Position numbers and translations under genes: made by a program. The notes beneath the pieces were generated by a model. That model was not told the origin of the DNA, did no database searches, and saw only the letters and a program-made list of their open reading frames with translations. A DNA stretch of 59,182 nt from a virus: IMG/VR virus record IMGVR_UViG_3300020084_000015, positions 1-59,182 of that record; one strand, written 5' to 3'. Numbering within the stretch: position 1 is the first letter of the stretch; each line of letters opens with the position of its first letter. Below are positions 52,770 to 59,182 of the stretch, piece by piece.

Positions 52770-54258
52770 TATTGTCCTTGGCTACAGTTGCGGTTGTCGA
52801 AATATTGTCCACAATGTCTCTGTAATCACCTTTTTCAGTAACACAAAAATTAACAATTTCTAAATTAACAAAATTTTTCTTTAAAGTACCATCTGAAAGT
52901 TTTACTGGATTGATTGCGCCAGCTATGTCTTTGCCAAGATGGCGAGCTTTAACATTAATAAATTTATGAGTTCCATAGCCAACTTCATTCTGTAATTCAT
53001 CAAAAGTCTTCTGACGAAGAATGAACATATGAGATGAGAATTGAGTAATTCTATCTGACAAAGAAACGATACTTTCGTCATCAGTTACATTCGCGGCACT
53101 CTTATTTGTTACAATACCTGCGCGATTTGACTGAACAGATGTCATCATTGATATACATGGCCCTTTATCACTTTTAATATCTTTTTGAATGCATCGCTTG
53201 TATTTATCTACCATTTCACCAACAAGTTGCCATTCGGTTTTATTGCTAGTATGTTCACTTGTAGTTTTGATATAATCAAAACTAAAAATAAGAGGATTTC
53301 CACGGCCTATTCTAGAATAATAGAATCTCTTTAAAACACTTATTTGTGCATCAATACTCATTCCACCGACATTATAATAATAAAGATGCTTGTATTGTTT
53401 TTTTATAGTCTTCCAAGCAAGACGAACATTTTCAACAATTTCTGTACCTGCTTTACGCCAATTTCCGCTTTCCAGTAGATGCATCGGTACTTTAGTCATG
53501 GCGGCACATTGTCTAAATATCAATTCATCTTTACTCATTTCTCCGTTATCAAAATGAAGGACTGGAACTTCATATCTTTCTGAAACTTTCGTTGTAAAAT
53601 CTAAACAAAATTGAGTTTTACCTACACCTGAACGAGCTACGATTACGGTAATATTTCCAGGTCTTAGCAAAGATCCATACATGTCTTGAACTTTAGGATG
53701 AGGACCAGCAAAACCGAATTCTGTTACTGGATTGTTGCCACGCTCTTCAATAAGAGCTTCCATTTCAGCAAAAATATCTTCTGGTTGATCTGCGCCTGTT
53801 TCATATAAATTTATTTGATCATTATATAATTTATCCGCAGTTTCAACAATTGTTTTATAATCAGAAGATGGAGATATCGACTTCATCTTCTTATTTATAT
53901 CAGCAGCGCATAAAGATATTTCGCGACGGATTGTATATTTCTTTAATTCTTTAGCTACGCTGATAATAGACTCAGGAGAAATTTTCTTTAACGATAATGA
54001 TTCAATATAATCTGATGGATTAATATTGTCTTCGAAAGTTACTCCATAATTTTTAACTCTTTGAGAGATAACTACGTCGTCAATTTTCTCGCCATTGTCT
54101 ATGGCTTGACGAAGTACGCAAAAAATAGTACGGTTAATTTTAGAACTTTCGCTCCAAAAGTCTTTCTCGGTTACAAATGACGCAACTTCAGCATAACGAT
54201 CTGGATATTTAATCAATCCAGCAAGCAATTGCGTCTCTAAATCATATGAATAAATCAT
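52744..54258 (-). CDS. dnaB: DnaB-type replicative helicase, 504 aa
   Basis: An N-terminal helical domain (1-120) is followed by a linker and a RecA-like motor: Walker A ARSGVGKT (208-215), HFDNGEMSKDELIFRQ, Walker-B-like L-I-F-S-F-D-Y-I-K, and a C-terminal K-A-R-H-L-G-K with the arginine-finger region. It loads ahead of the polymerase. It is first after its own promoter and joined to the primase gene by overlap, so helicase and primase are made together. Confidence 0.9.
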   Translation of the reverse strand: MIYSYDLETQLLAGLIKYPDRYAEVASFVTEKDFWSESSKINRTIFCVLRQAIDNGEKIDDVVISQRVKNYGVTFEDNINPSDYIESLSLKKISPESIISVAKELKKYTIRREISLCAADINKKMKSISPSSDYKTIVETADKLYNDQINLYETGADQPEDIFAEMEALIEERGNNPVTEFGFAGPHPKVQDMYGSLLRPGNITVIVARSGVGKTQFCLDFTTKVSERYEVPVLHFDNGEMSKDELIFRQCAAMTKVPMHLLESGNWRKAGTEIVENVRLAWKTIKKQYKHLYYYNVGGMSIDAQISVLKRFYYSRIGRGNPLIFSFDYIKTTSEHTSNKTEWQLVGEMVDKYKRCIQKDIKSDKGPCISMMTSVQSNRAGIVTNKSAANVTDDESIVSLSDRITQFSSHMFILRQKTFDELQNEVGYGTHKFINVKARHLGKDIAGAINPVKLSDGTLKKNFVNLEIVNFCVTEKGDYRDIVDNISTTATVAKDNNDDVPNLD

Positions 54259-54267
54259 GCCAAAACC

Positions 54268-54296
54268 ACCGTATCAGGTTTCTTCGCTGATGTCAA
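54268..54296 (-). promoter_or_regulatory. Promoter of the helicase-primase operon
   Basis: TTGACA (54291-54296), 17 nt ending in CCTGA, then TACGGT (54268-54273), 9 nt before the ATG. Confidence 0.68.
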
Positions 54297-54534
54297 TGGA
54301 ATCTTGACTGTTATTCACTTCATTTAAATATTTTTCTAAAGCTTTAACCAATCCCATTTCTACGATTGCATTCGCCACCTTAGTATAAATTGTCGGACAA
54401 CCATCTTGCGAAACATAAGCGACTATAAAACCCTTGGAAGATTCATCAGATCCAGTAAACTCATACAATTTATTAAAATAATTTTCAGGAATTTTAAATT
54501 GCTTAAAATTCTCTGATTGCGAATCTTTTTTCAT
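54274..54534 (-). CDS. Hypothetical protein, 86 aa
   Basis: Starts MKKDSQSENFKQFKIPENYF. Soluble with an acidic tail (NSQDSIDISEET). It lies between the nuclease and helicase genes and contains the helicase promoter in its 3' end. A replication-accessory role is possible from position only. Confidence 0.6.
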   Translation of the reverse strand: MKKDSQSENFKQFKIPENYFNKLYEFTGSDESSKGFIVAYVSQDGCPTIYTKVANAIVEMGLVKALEKYLNEVNNSQDSIDISEET

Positions 54535-54535
54535 T

Positions 54536-54943
54536 TTATAATATTACACCTTGACTTTCAAAAAGATGTTTATTTATTATATCATTTTCATAAATTGTTA
54601 CAAGTTTAATCTTATTAAGTTCACAAAATCGTTCTTTTTTCTTATCTCTATTTAACTGATGTAGAAAATTCATTCTATTTTGATGAAAAAATTCAACATA
54701 ACCAGTATGTTGTCTGCCTTGGACTTCTATGGCTATTTTTTTATTAGCATTATAAAAGTCCAAACTTAGACGAGTCCCAACAATAGGAAATTCTTCAAAT
54801 ACAATATTATGAAGCCAATAGTTTCGTAAAAATTTTTTGACCTCTGTTTGAAATTTACTACGGCTATCGATTGTCCAGTTGATAATATAATCGCGAGCGT
54901 TCTTACAACGTTTTTTTTTATTATTGAGTGATAGAAATTCCAT
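54536..54943 (-). CDS. VSR/DUF559-like PD-(D/E)xK nuclease-fold protein, 135 aa
   Basis: RSKFQTEVKKFLRNYWL is followed by L-S-L-D-F-Y, then K-I-A-I-E-V-Q-G-R-Q-H and later L-V-T-I-Y-E-N-D. D...ExQ(K) gives the metal-site order of very-short-patch-repair and DUF559 nucleases. Next to a recombinase it could be a Holliday junction or flap nuclease. I start at MEFLSLNNKKKR; M1 two residues earlier is possible. Confidence 0.65.
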   Translation of the reverse strand: MEFLSLNNKKKRCKNARDYIINWTIDSRSKFQTEVKKFLRNYWLHNIVFEEFPIVGTRLSLDFYNANKKIAIEVQGRQHTGYVEFFHQNRMNFLHQLNRDKKKERFCELNKIKLVTIYENDIINKHLFESQGVIL

Positions 54944-56090
54944 CGCCAAAATTTAGTAAATTTTCACTGATATACTTATAGAAGAAGTTCTTAAGCTTTT
55001 CATTGTCATTAACAATTTGTTCAAACTTAGCAGATCCTTGAATTTGAGCAGGAAACTCTGTGAATCCAGCTTCTTTTAAAGTATTAAGAAAGTCTTCGTC
55101 AAAACTAATCCAAGCTCCCTTCTTAATTGCAATTTCCCACATAGTTAGAAAATCAAAAATTTCCTTTTCCACCCAATTCGAAGTACCATTCTTTCGTCCA
55201 TATTTAATTGGATATCGAATAGTACAATTAGTGCGTTCGTTTGGAGACTTCTTTACAACAATCTTAACAAAATGTCCAAGATAAGGATTCTTTTGTTCGT
55301 CATAAGAAGCGTTAGGATCTTCAAGAATCAAATCACCCTTGAAACGAGAATCAAATTCGAAAATCCAATTTGCAAAATGTAGCAAAGCATTACCACCGGT
55401 TGCGGTAGTTTGGCGAATAGGAGCTTTGCTGTATGGATCTAGTTTAATGTCGGCACGAACCTGAGAAATAAATATTGCAATATGACCGCGCTTCTGAAGC
55501 GCAATCGAAATGCGTTTCATTAGATCTGCTGCAATTACTGCGCCACCAGCAACTTTTTGAGATTCTTCAAAAGTCTTGTCAAGATCTCCCTTTCTGATAA
55601 GACCATCTACAGAATCTAATAAAAAGAAATATTGAATCTTTTCATCATTCTTACCGACAAGTTCTCTCATTGCATCAAATACGGTTTCATGAATGTTTGA
55701 TTCAAAAACAAAACAAGTGCCTTCAACCCATTGATCCTCATCAAATACAAATTTAACTCCAGATCGTTCAATCATTTCTTTACTCAAACGACCCTCTGCT
55801 TTTATATAAAATCCCTTACGCTTTTTTGACTGATCTAAAAAATTCTTCATGAACTGAAGGGCACAGCTGGTCTTGCCGCCTTCATTTATACCACAGAATC
55901 TATGAAGTCCCGTTCCTAAACCACCAGTAAGAAAATAATCAAGCAATAAACTGCTACTTGAAACTTTATAGTCGATACTCGGCTCAAAATTGTAATGTGA
56001 ATCTTTATTATTCTTCAAGAAGCTTTTTAGTTGCTCTTGAGAAGTTGTAATTTTATTTGTGTCTGTATCTTCTTTAATTTTTCTACTCAT
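54921..56090 (-). CDS. RecA/UvsX-type recombinase, 389 aa
   Basis: Strand-exchange ATPase. Walker A is GINEGGKT (67-74), then F-Y-I-K-A-E-G-R-L (with the conserved Glu), the Walker B strand Y-F-F-L-L-D-S-V-D-G and L2-adjacent A-I-F-I-S-Q-V-R-A-D, followed by T-T-A-T-G-G-N-A-L. Size and order match phage UvsX and bacterial RecA. It starts the recombination operon with the 106-aa gene, driven by the promoter at 56415. Confidence 0.9.
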   Translation of the reverse strand: MSRKIKEDTDTNKITTSQEQLKSFLKNNKDSHYNFEPSIDYKVSSSSLLLDYFLTGGLGTGLHRFCGINEGGKTSCALQFMKNFLDQSKKRKGFYIKAEGRLSKEMIERSGVKFVFDEDQWVEGTCFVFESNIHETVFDAMRELVGKNDEKIQYFFLLDSVDGLIRKGDLDKTFEESQKVAGGAVIAADLMKRISIALQKRGHIAIFISQVRADIKLDPYSKAPIRQTTATGGNALLHFANWIFEFDSRFKGDLILEDPNASYDEQKNPYLGHFVKIVVKKSPNERTNCTIRYPIKYGRKNGTSNWVEKEIFDFLTMWEIAIKKGAWISFDEDFLNTLKEAGFTEFPAQIQGSAKFEQIVNDNEKLKNFFYKYISENLLNFGDGISITQ

Positions 56091-56407
56091 TTTAAAAAAT
56101 CTTTAATTGTTCTCGGTTTTACCTTTATATTGTAATCATCGCCTAGCTTGTCGCCAAGTTTAATTTCGGGGTTTTTGAATTCAGGTTGAAAAATAAATCT
56201 CTTATATTTATCCGCTATTCCATTCGCATCTTCACCAGCATATAACGTCAAACAATCAACTTTGTCAACAGAAAGTTGATCCCAAAATTTAGGGTCTGGA
56301 AATTTCTTCAGAAGACTATTTAATAATCTAAATTGCATACCCCAAAAATGTTTTGGATTTTTTTGAGGTATATGCAAAAGCTTTTTCAGAAGCTCTCGTT
56401 TGTTCAC
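56087..56407 (-). CDS. Hypothetical protein, 106 aa
   Basis: Starts MNKRELLKKLLHIPQKNPKH. The part HFWGMQFRLLNSLLKKF suggests helical DNA- or protein-binding; the C-terminus is basic. It is ATGA-coupled to the recombinase gene, so may assist it (a UvsY-like role is possible but unproven). Confidence 0.6.
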   Translation of the reverse strand: MNKRELLKKLLHIPQKNPKHFWGMQFRLLNSLLKKFPDPKFWDQLSVDKVDCLTLYAGEDANGIADKYKRFIFQPEFKNPEIKLGDKLGDDYNIKVKPRTIKDFLK

Positions 56408-56414
56408 GCTATGG

Positions 56415-56442
56415 ACGATAACATGAAAAATGGAACTGTCAA
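56415..56442 (-). promoter_or_regulatory. Promoter of the recombinase operon
   Basis: TTGACA (56437-56442), 16 nt ending in TGT, then TATCGT (56415-56420), 7 nt before the start codon. Confidence 0.75.
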
Positions 56443-56445
56443 GAT

Positions 56446-56473
56446 GAAAAAACCGCTAGTTGCCTAGCGGTTA
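56446..56473 (-). terminator. Leftward terminator of the prohead-like unit
   Basis: AACCGCTA/TAGCGGTT, loop GGCAAC, then T6 on the minus strand. It separates the structural-type genes from the recombinase promoter, which starts immediately after. Confidence 0.85.
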
Positions 56474-56478
56474 AAATA

Positions 56479-57009
56479 TTAAGCTTTTGGATCGAACGTT
56501 GAGCTTTGTAACTGTGGATTTTTAGGAGCAGATGAATTCTGTTCAGCTTTTAGCTTTTCGTCTATTTTAATTCCTTCGTTTGTTAAGTGAATATTAATTT
56601 CTGCAGTTGAAGGCGCTGATTCTTGTGGAAACACGGCGATTTGAGCGGCTTCAGACTTTTCGCCTTCAGGTGATTCACCTGCTTCTTTTTTACCTTGATC
56701 ATTCAACTTGCCTTCTTTACGCATTTTATTCAAAATAGCTTTTTGAAGAGCAGGAGGTAAAGTTTTTTGCTTTTCAGTCAGTTGACCGGACATCTCGTTT
56801 AGCATTGATCTATTTTTCATATATGACATACCGCACATATATTTAGCATCGCTGCTGGACATACCTGCTGTATTTACAAATGCATCGTCTTTCAACATGC
56901 ACTCGCTCATATATTCACTATGCATTTCTGTTTCATCATCTTCAATTACATTAGATAATGAAATCTCTGCTACTAAATTTTTGTTGTCGAATTTAAATGT
57001 TGTTTTCAT
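56479..57009 (-). CDS. Prohead-core/scaffold-like protein, 176 aa
   Basis: No signal peptide. H-S-E-Y-M-S-E-C-M-L-K-D and L-P-P-A-L-Q-K-A-I-L-N-K are phrases I know from large-phage proteins near capsid genes. Glu-rich and helical, with a disordered C-terminus, like scaffolding or capsid-associated proteins. The role is inferred. It follows the 333-aa gene by 2 nt. Confidence 0.5.
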   Translation of the reverse strand: MKTTFKFDNKNLVAEISLSNVIEDDETEMHSEYMSECMLKDDAFVNTAGMSSSDAKYMCGMSYMKNRSMLNEMSGQLTEKQKTLPPALQKAILNKMRKEGKLNDQGKKEAGESPEGEKSEAAQIAVFPQESAPSTAEINIHLTNEGIKIDEKLKAEQNSSAPKNPQLQSSTFDPKA

Positions 57010-57011
57010 TG

Positions 57012-58013
57012 TTATTTATAGTTACCGCCTCTTTTCTGACGCTCACAATAATTTTTTTGAGAAAATCCTTTAGGGTTATCGCAATCAATTGATTTTTTAT
57101 ATTTCATGCTCCATCTAGATTTCATGTCTTTTTTTGGAGAATTATAAGCACCTTCTAAAGAGACAATTTGATCTAATGTTTTTGTTAAAATATCACCTTC
57201 TTTGAAGTTTTCACCTTTGTTAATAACTTCGTAAGAAACTATTTTTCCCATATTATCAGGTAAATCTTTAATTTCTTTGACAATACCTTCACTGTTATAA
57301 TGTAAACATGAAGGGTTAATATTAATTATTCTCATTCCCGCTTTAATTTCTTCTTGATTATCTTCGTTGTCGTTTTCAATTTCATGAGAATATACTAAAT
57401 AATTATAAACAGAAAATAAATAATCTTCCATAATGGTTATTTTGCTTTGAACCCACGGTTCAATTTTTTCTGCCATTGATGGATTAGTGCGAAGCTTTTC
57501 TAATAAATCTTTAGAATGATCAGCGATATAGGCTAATTGCGCCATAGCCATTTCGGCAGCTTCTTCATTAGTTTTTTCAGTGTTTGTTTCGATTTCTTCA
57601 GTAGTTTCTTGAGCATTTGATAAATAAGGTGTTAGTTTTAAAAGATCTGCTTCTTCCCATAAAGTAATTCCATCCCATTGATGAACAATATCATCGATAG
57701 AACCTTTACTAGTGTAATCTGTAACTGACTTTTTAGATTCCCACATTTTGCAAGACCAATATCTAGCCTTCCAACGAGGGCCAGGGTTTGTATCGCATTG
57801 ATGACGAGCGCGAAAATTTTTGCGGCGAGCAGGATCATCGCGTTTGATTTCCATATTTGGGTCACCGAAATTCACCTTTACAATATTTCCATTCTCATTT
57901 TTTACATAGACAGAGAATTTTTTTGGACCTTTAGGTGTTCTAAACGGCTTATTAAGGACTTTTTTGTCCTTAGAGGCGCGAATTTCATTACTTAGATTGA
58001 CCGATATGTTCAT
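57012..58013 (-). CDS. Prohead-core/capsid-assembly-like protein, 333 aa
   Basis: The block K-K-F-S-V-Y-V-K-N-E-N-G-N-I-V-K-V-N-F-G, M-E-I-K-R-D-D-P-A-R-R-K-N-F-R-A-R-H and R-W-K-A-R-Y-W-S-C is found in many large phages, usually fused to or beside prohead protease and capsid genes. The middle is Glu-rich (coiled coil). The C-terminal P-K-G-F-S-Q-K-N-Y-C is also shared with other phage proteins. Its function is not proven; assembly is likely. Confidence 0.65.
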   Translation of the reverse strand: MNISVNLSNEIRASKDKKVLNKPFRTPKGPKKFSVYVKNENGNIVKVNFGDPNMEIKRDDPARRKNFRARHQCDTNPGPRWKARYWSCKMWESKKSVTDYTSKGSIDDIVHQWDGITLWEEADLLKLTPYLSNAQETTEEIETNTEKTNEEAAEMAMAQLAYIADHSKDLLEKLRTNPSMAEKIEPWVQSKITIMEDYLFSVYNYLVYSHEIENDNEDNQEEIKAGMRIININPSCLHYNSEGIVKEIKDLPDNMGKIVSYEVINKGENFKEGDILTKTLDQIVSLEGAYNSPKKDMKSRWSMKYKKSIDCDNPKGFSQKNYCERQKRGGNYK

Positions 58014-58057
58014 TTTTTTGCTTCAGATTAATAAATCTTTAATTTAATTAACTGATT

Positions 58058-58207
58058 TTACTGTTCATCTGTTTCTTCTATATTAACAAAGTTTAAATTT
58101 AGTTCATCTTCTTTTACACCAAATTGTTGAAGATCAGAAAGAGCTTGTTGAAAATCTTCCTCTTCGTAATCATTATAACCGAAAATATCAACTTCAATCG
58201 TATTCAT
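58058..58207 (-). CDS. Hypothetical acidic protein, 49 aa
   Basis: Starts MNTIEVDIFGYNDYEEEDFQ and is highly acidic throughout. It lies between two structural-type genes with 2 nt to the upstream one. No function known. Confidence 0.55.
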   Translation of the reverse strand: MNTIEVDIFGYNDYEEEDFQQALSDLQQFGVKEDELNLNFVNIEETDEQ

Positions 58208-58209
58208 AA

Positions 58210-58680
58210 TTAACTATTTGCGATATCTTGATCTGCACGACGATATGCGTCTTTGACTTTGCCGCCACTCTGCATTCTTAAAAATGTATTAACTCTTGCC
58301 ATAGCCCAAGACGCTCTTGATTGTCCAGGTCTATGACTAGCACTAAAGGCTCCCAAACCTCTACGATAAACTTTCTTTAATTGACCTAAAGTTACTTTCT
58401 TGGAATGTTTGGCGTTATGATTTTTAACTTTGGTCTTTAAAGCGTTAATTACTTTTTCGCTAAAAGTTATTTCTGCTTTACTAACAAGTTGCTTATCATC
58501 TTTTCTTTTTAGAACTTCTTTTGCACGTTCCTTTGCGTCTGGAGATGTTCCAGCAGATCCCGGTTCATTGACGCTAGACCCTTTTTTACGCTCGTCTGGT
58601 TTTGCTGGAGTTTGTGCAGAGCTTTTTGGGCCTTGCCTTTTTTTAGCAATAAGCTCAGATAAATCTACTAATATGTTCAT
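58210..58680 (-). CDS. DUF5824-like phage protein, 156 aa
   Basis: L-G-Q-L-K-K-V-Y-R-R-G-L-G-A-F, then S-H-R-P-G-Q-S-R-A-S-W-A-M-A-R-V-N-T-F-L and V-K-D-A-Y-R-R-A-D-Q-D-I match a basic phage module (I recall it as DUF5824; the number is not certain). The N-terminal 60 residues are disordered. Similar modules are often found beside or within virion genes; function unknown. Confidence 0.7.
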   Translation of the reverse strand: MNILVDLSELIAKKRQGPKSSAQTPAKPDERKKGSSVNEPGSAGTSPDAKERAKEVLKRKDDKQLVSKAEITFSEKVINALKTKVKNHNAKHSKKVTLGQLKKVYRRGLGAFSASHRPGQSRASWAMARVNTFLRMQSGGKVKDAYRRADQDIANS

Positions 58681-58712
58681 AAATAAAATTACACATAATT
58701 GTAAATAGATAG

Positions 58713-58746
58713 AAAAAATGAAAGCCGCTTTTTAGGGCGGCTTTCT
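58713..58746 (-). terminator. Leftward terminator of the 34-aa basic gene
   Basis: GAAAGCCGC/GCGGCTTTC, then T6 on the minus strand. It ends the unit that starts at 58886. Confidence 0.82.
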
Positions 58747-58761
58747 TGGGTTTATTTTTTA

Positions 58762-58866
58762 TTACTTCTTCTTGCCACCACTTGGCTTTGCTGGAGCGGC
58801 TGGCTTTGCGGCTGATTTTGCGGTCTTGGTTGAAGCTGTAAATGTCCTTGCTGATGTCTTGTTCAT
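58762..58866 (-). CDS. Tiny basic Ala/Pro/Lys protein, 34 aa
   Basis: Starts MNKTSARTFTASTKTAKS and ends in Pro-Ala-Lys repeats plus GGKKK, as in histone H1-like tails. The start is set by the promoter; a longer frame runs through it. Own promoter and terminator make it an independent unit, so it is probably made in quantity. DNA binding is inferred from composition. Confidence 0.55.
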   Translation of the reverse strand: MNKTSARTFTASTKTAKSAAKPAAPAKPSGGKKK

Positions 58867-58885
58867 ATTATTGTATATGTGATTT

Positions 58886-58913
58886 ATGTTATATTTGAGT
58901 GAAAATATTTCAA
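58886..58913 (-). promoter_or_regulatory. Promoter of the 34-aa basic gene
   Basis: TTGAAA (58908-58913), 16 nt, then TAACAT (58886-58891), about 19 nt before the ATG. Confidence 0.6.
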
Positions 58914-58919
58914 CTTTTT

Positions 58920-59182
58920 TTATCGAATTGGACAAGCTCCAGTAGAGCATTCGGCTATATCAAGCATTTCATTACTGTTTGAGGAGCTTGTTATCAATGG
59001 CTTGACTTTGCTGATGGCGGCAAGATATGTAGATTCATCAATTTCTTGATATGGGGCTTGCTTGAACCCGTGATCTTTAAATAGCAAAAAGCTAACGCTC
59101 TTGATATTATGCTCGTAATTATTCTTAAGCCAAGCTTTCAAATCGTTTAACTCTTCTGGCTTGTAATAAGCGGTAACTGAAA
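58920..59182 (-). CDS. nrdJ: Class II (B12-dependent) ribonucleotide reductase, C-terminal part
   Basis: The frame is open to the right edge, so only the last 86 residues are seen. H-G-F-K-Q-A-P-Y-Q-E-I resembles the conserved Q-A-P-Y-E-E-I of adenosylcobalamin-dependent reductases. The end E-C-S-T-G-A-C-P-I-R carries the C-terminal Cys pair that re-reduces the active site. It would supply all dNTPs and feed dUTPase, ThyX and dCMP deaminase. Identification rests on the C-terminus only. Confidence 0.72.
   Translation of the reverse strand, partial: SVTAYYKPEELNDLKAWLKNNYEHNIKSVSFLLFKDHGFKQAPYQEIDESTYLAAISKVKPLITSSSNSNEMLDIAECSTGACPIR

Overview
This AT-rich window is a section of a large tailed-phage genome, probably a jumbo phage with a T4-like gene inventory. 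The evidence is gene content. It has adjacent rIIA and rIIB homologues, a RecA/UvsX-type recombinase, a DnaB-type helicase, a DnaG-type primase, a family C DNA polymerase with a separate proofreading exonuclease, a tubulin/FtsZ-like GTPase, a Clp-type unfoldase, a full dTTP supply set (ThyX, dUTPase, dCMP deaminase, class II ribonucleotide reductase), prohead-core-like proteins, eleven tRNA genes, and dozens of short overlapping hypothetical genes. No large terminase, portal or major capsid gene is visible, so virion class is inferred. Several traits point to a host in the Planctomycetes-Verrucomicrobia group, though this is inference only: an A|FTLIE pseudopilin, a bacterial-type Ig domain, an exported EF-hand protein and a plant-like polyphenol oxidase with a Tat signal. 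Signal peptides, a lipoprotein and a beta-barrel indicate a diderm host.

Layout. Nearly everything reads on the minus strand. 1-5150 holds small hypothetical and membrane proteins and a SAM methyltransferase. 5195-7100 holds a tyrosinase gene wedged between two copies of the same pair of gene ends. 7553-10927 holds small hypotheticals and a GMP reductase-like enzyme. 11908-13196 is a tRNA array that also carries an IscU scaffold gene and a tRNA-sized structured RNA, followed by a RuvB-like ATPase. 15586-24286 is a dense run of accessory genes with ThyX, a phosphoesterase, a pseudopilin and a C5-methyltransferase. 24647-34012 holds a glycosyltransferase, rIIB, rIIA, tRNA-Gly, UV damage endonuclease, dCMP deaminase and an HNH protein. 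34100-36527 holds three envelope-directed proteins (outer-membrane barrel, membrane-anchored PAS protein, lipoprotein). 37121-42662 holds tRNA-Gln and tRNA-Ser, dUTPase, a candidate annealing protein, two glycosyltransferase ORFs and an SSB-like protein. 42940-56407 is the replication, recombination and cytoskeletal block. 56479-58680 holds prohead-like proteins, and the window ends in the C-terminus of a class II ribonucleotide reductase.

Only five genes read on the plus strand (720, 4162, 11001, 14841, 24353). Four of them stand alone with their own signals and encode virion-, surface- or export-type proteins. They look like independently acquired cargo.

Regulation. At least fifteen transcription units start with a TTGACA-like -35 box, a spacer of 16 (sometimes 17) bp, and usually a TGn just before a weak -10 box. 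Factor-independent terminators follow several units. Shine-Dalgarno sequences are rare and many genes are joined by ATGA or TAATG overlaps.

Most notable: the tyrosinase and its flanking duplication; IscU, an odd RNA and two aberrant tRNAs; a DNA polymerase III split into PHP, exonuclease and core ORFs; a phage pseudopilin; and a perfect 14-bp hairpin abutting the start codon of the SSB-like gene.
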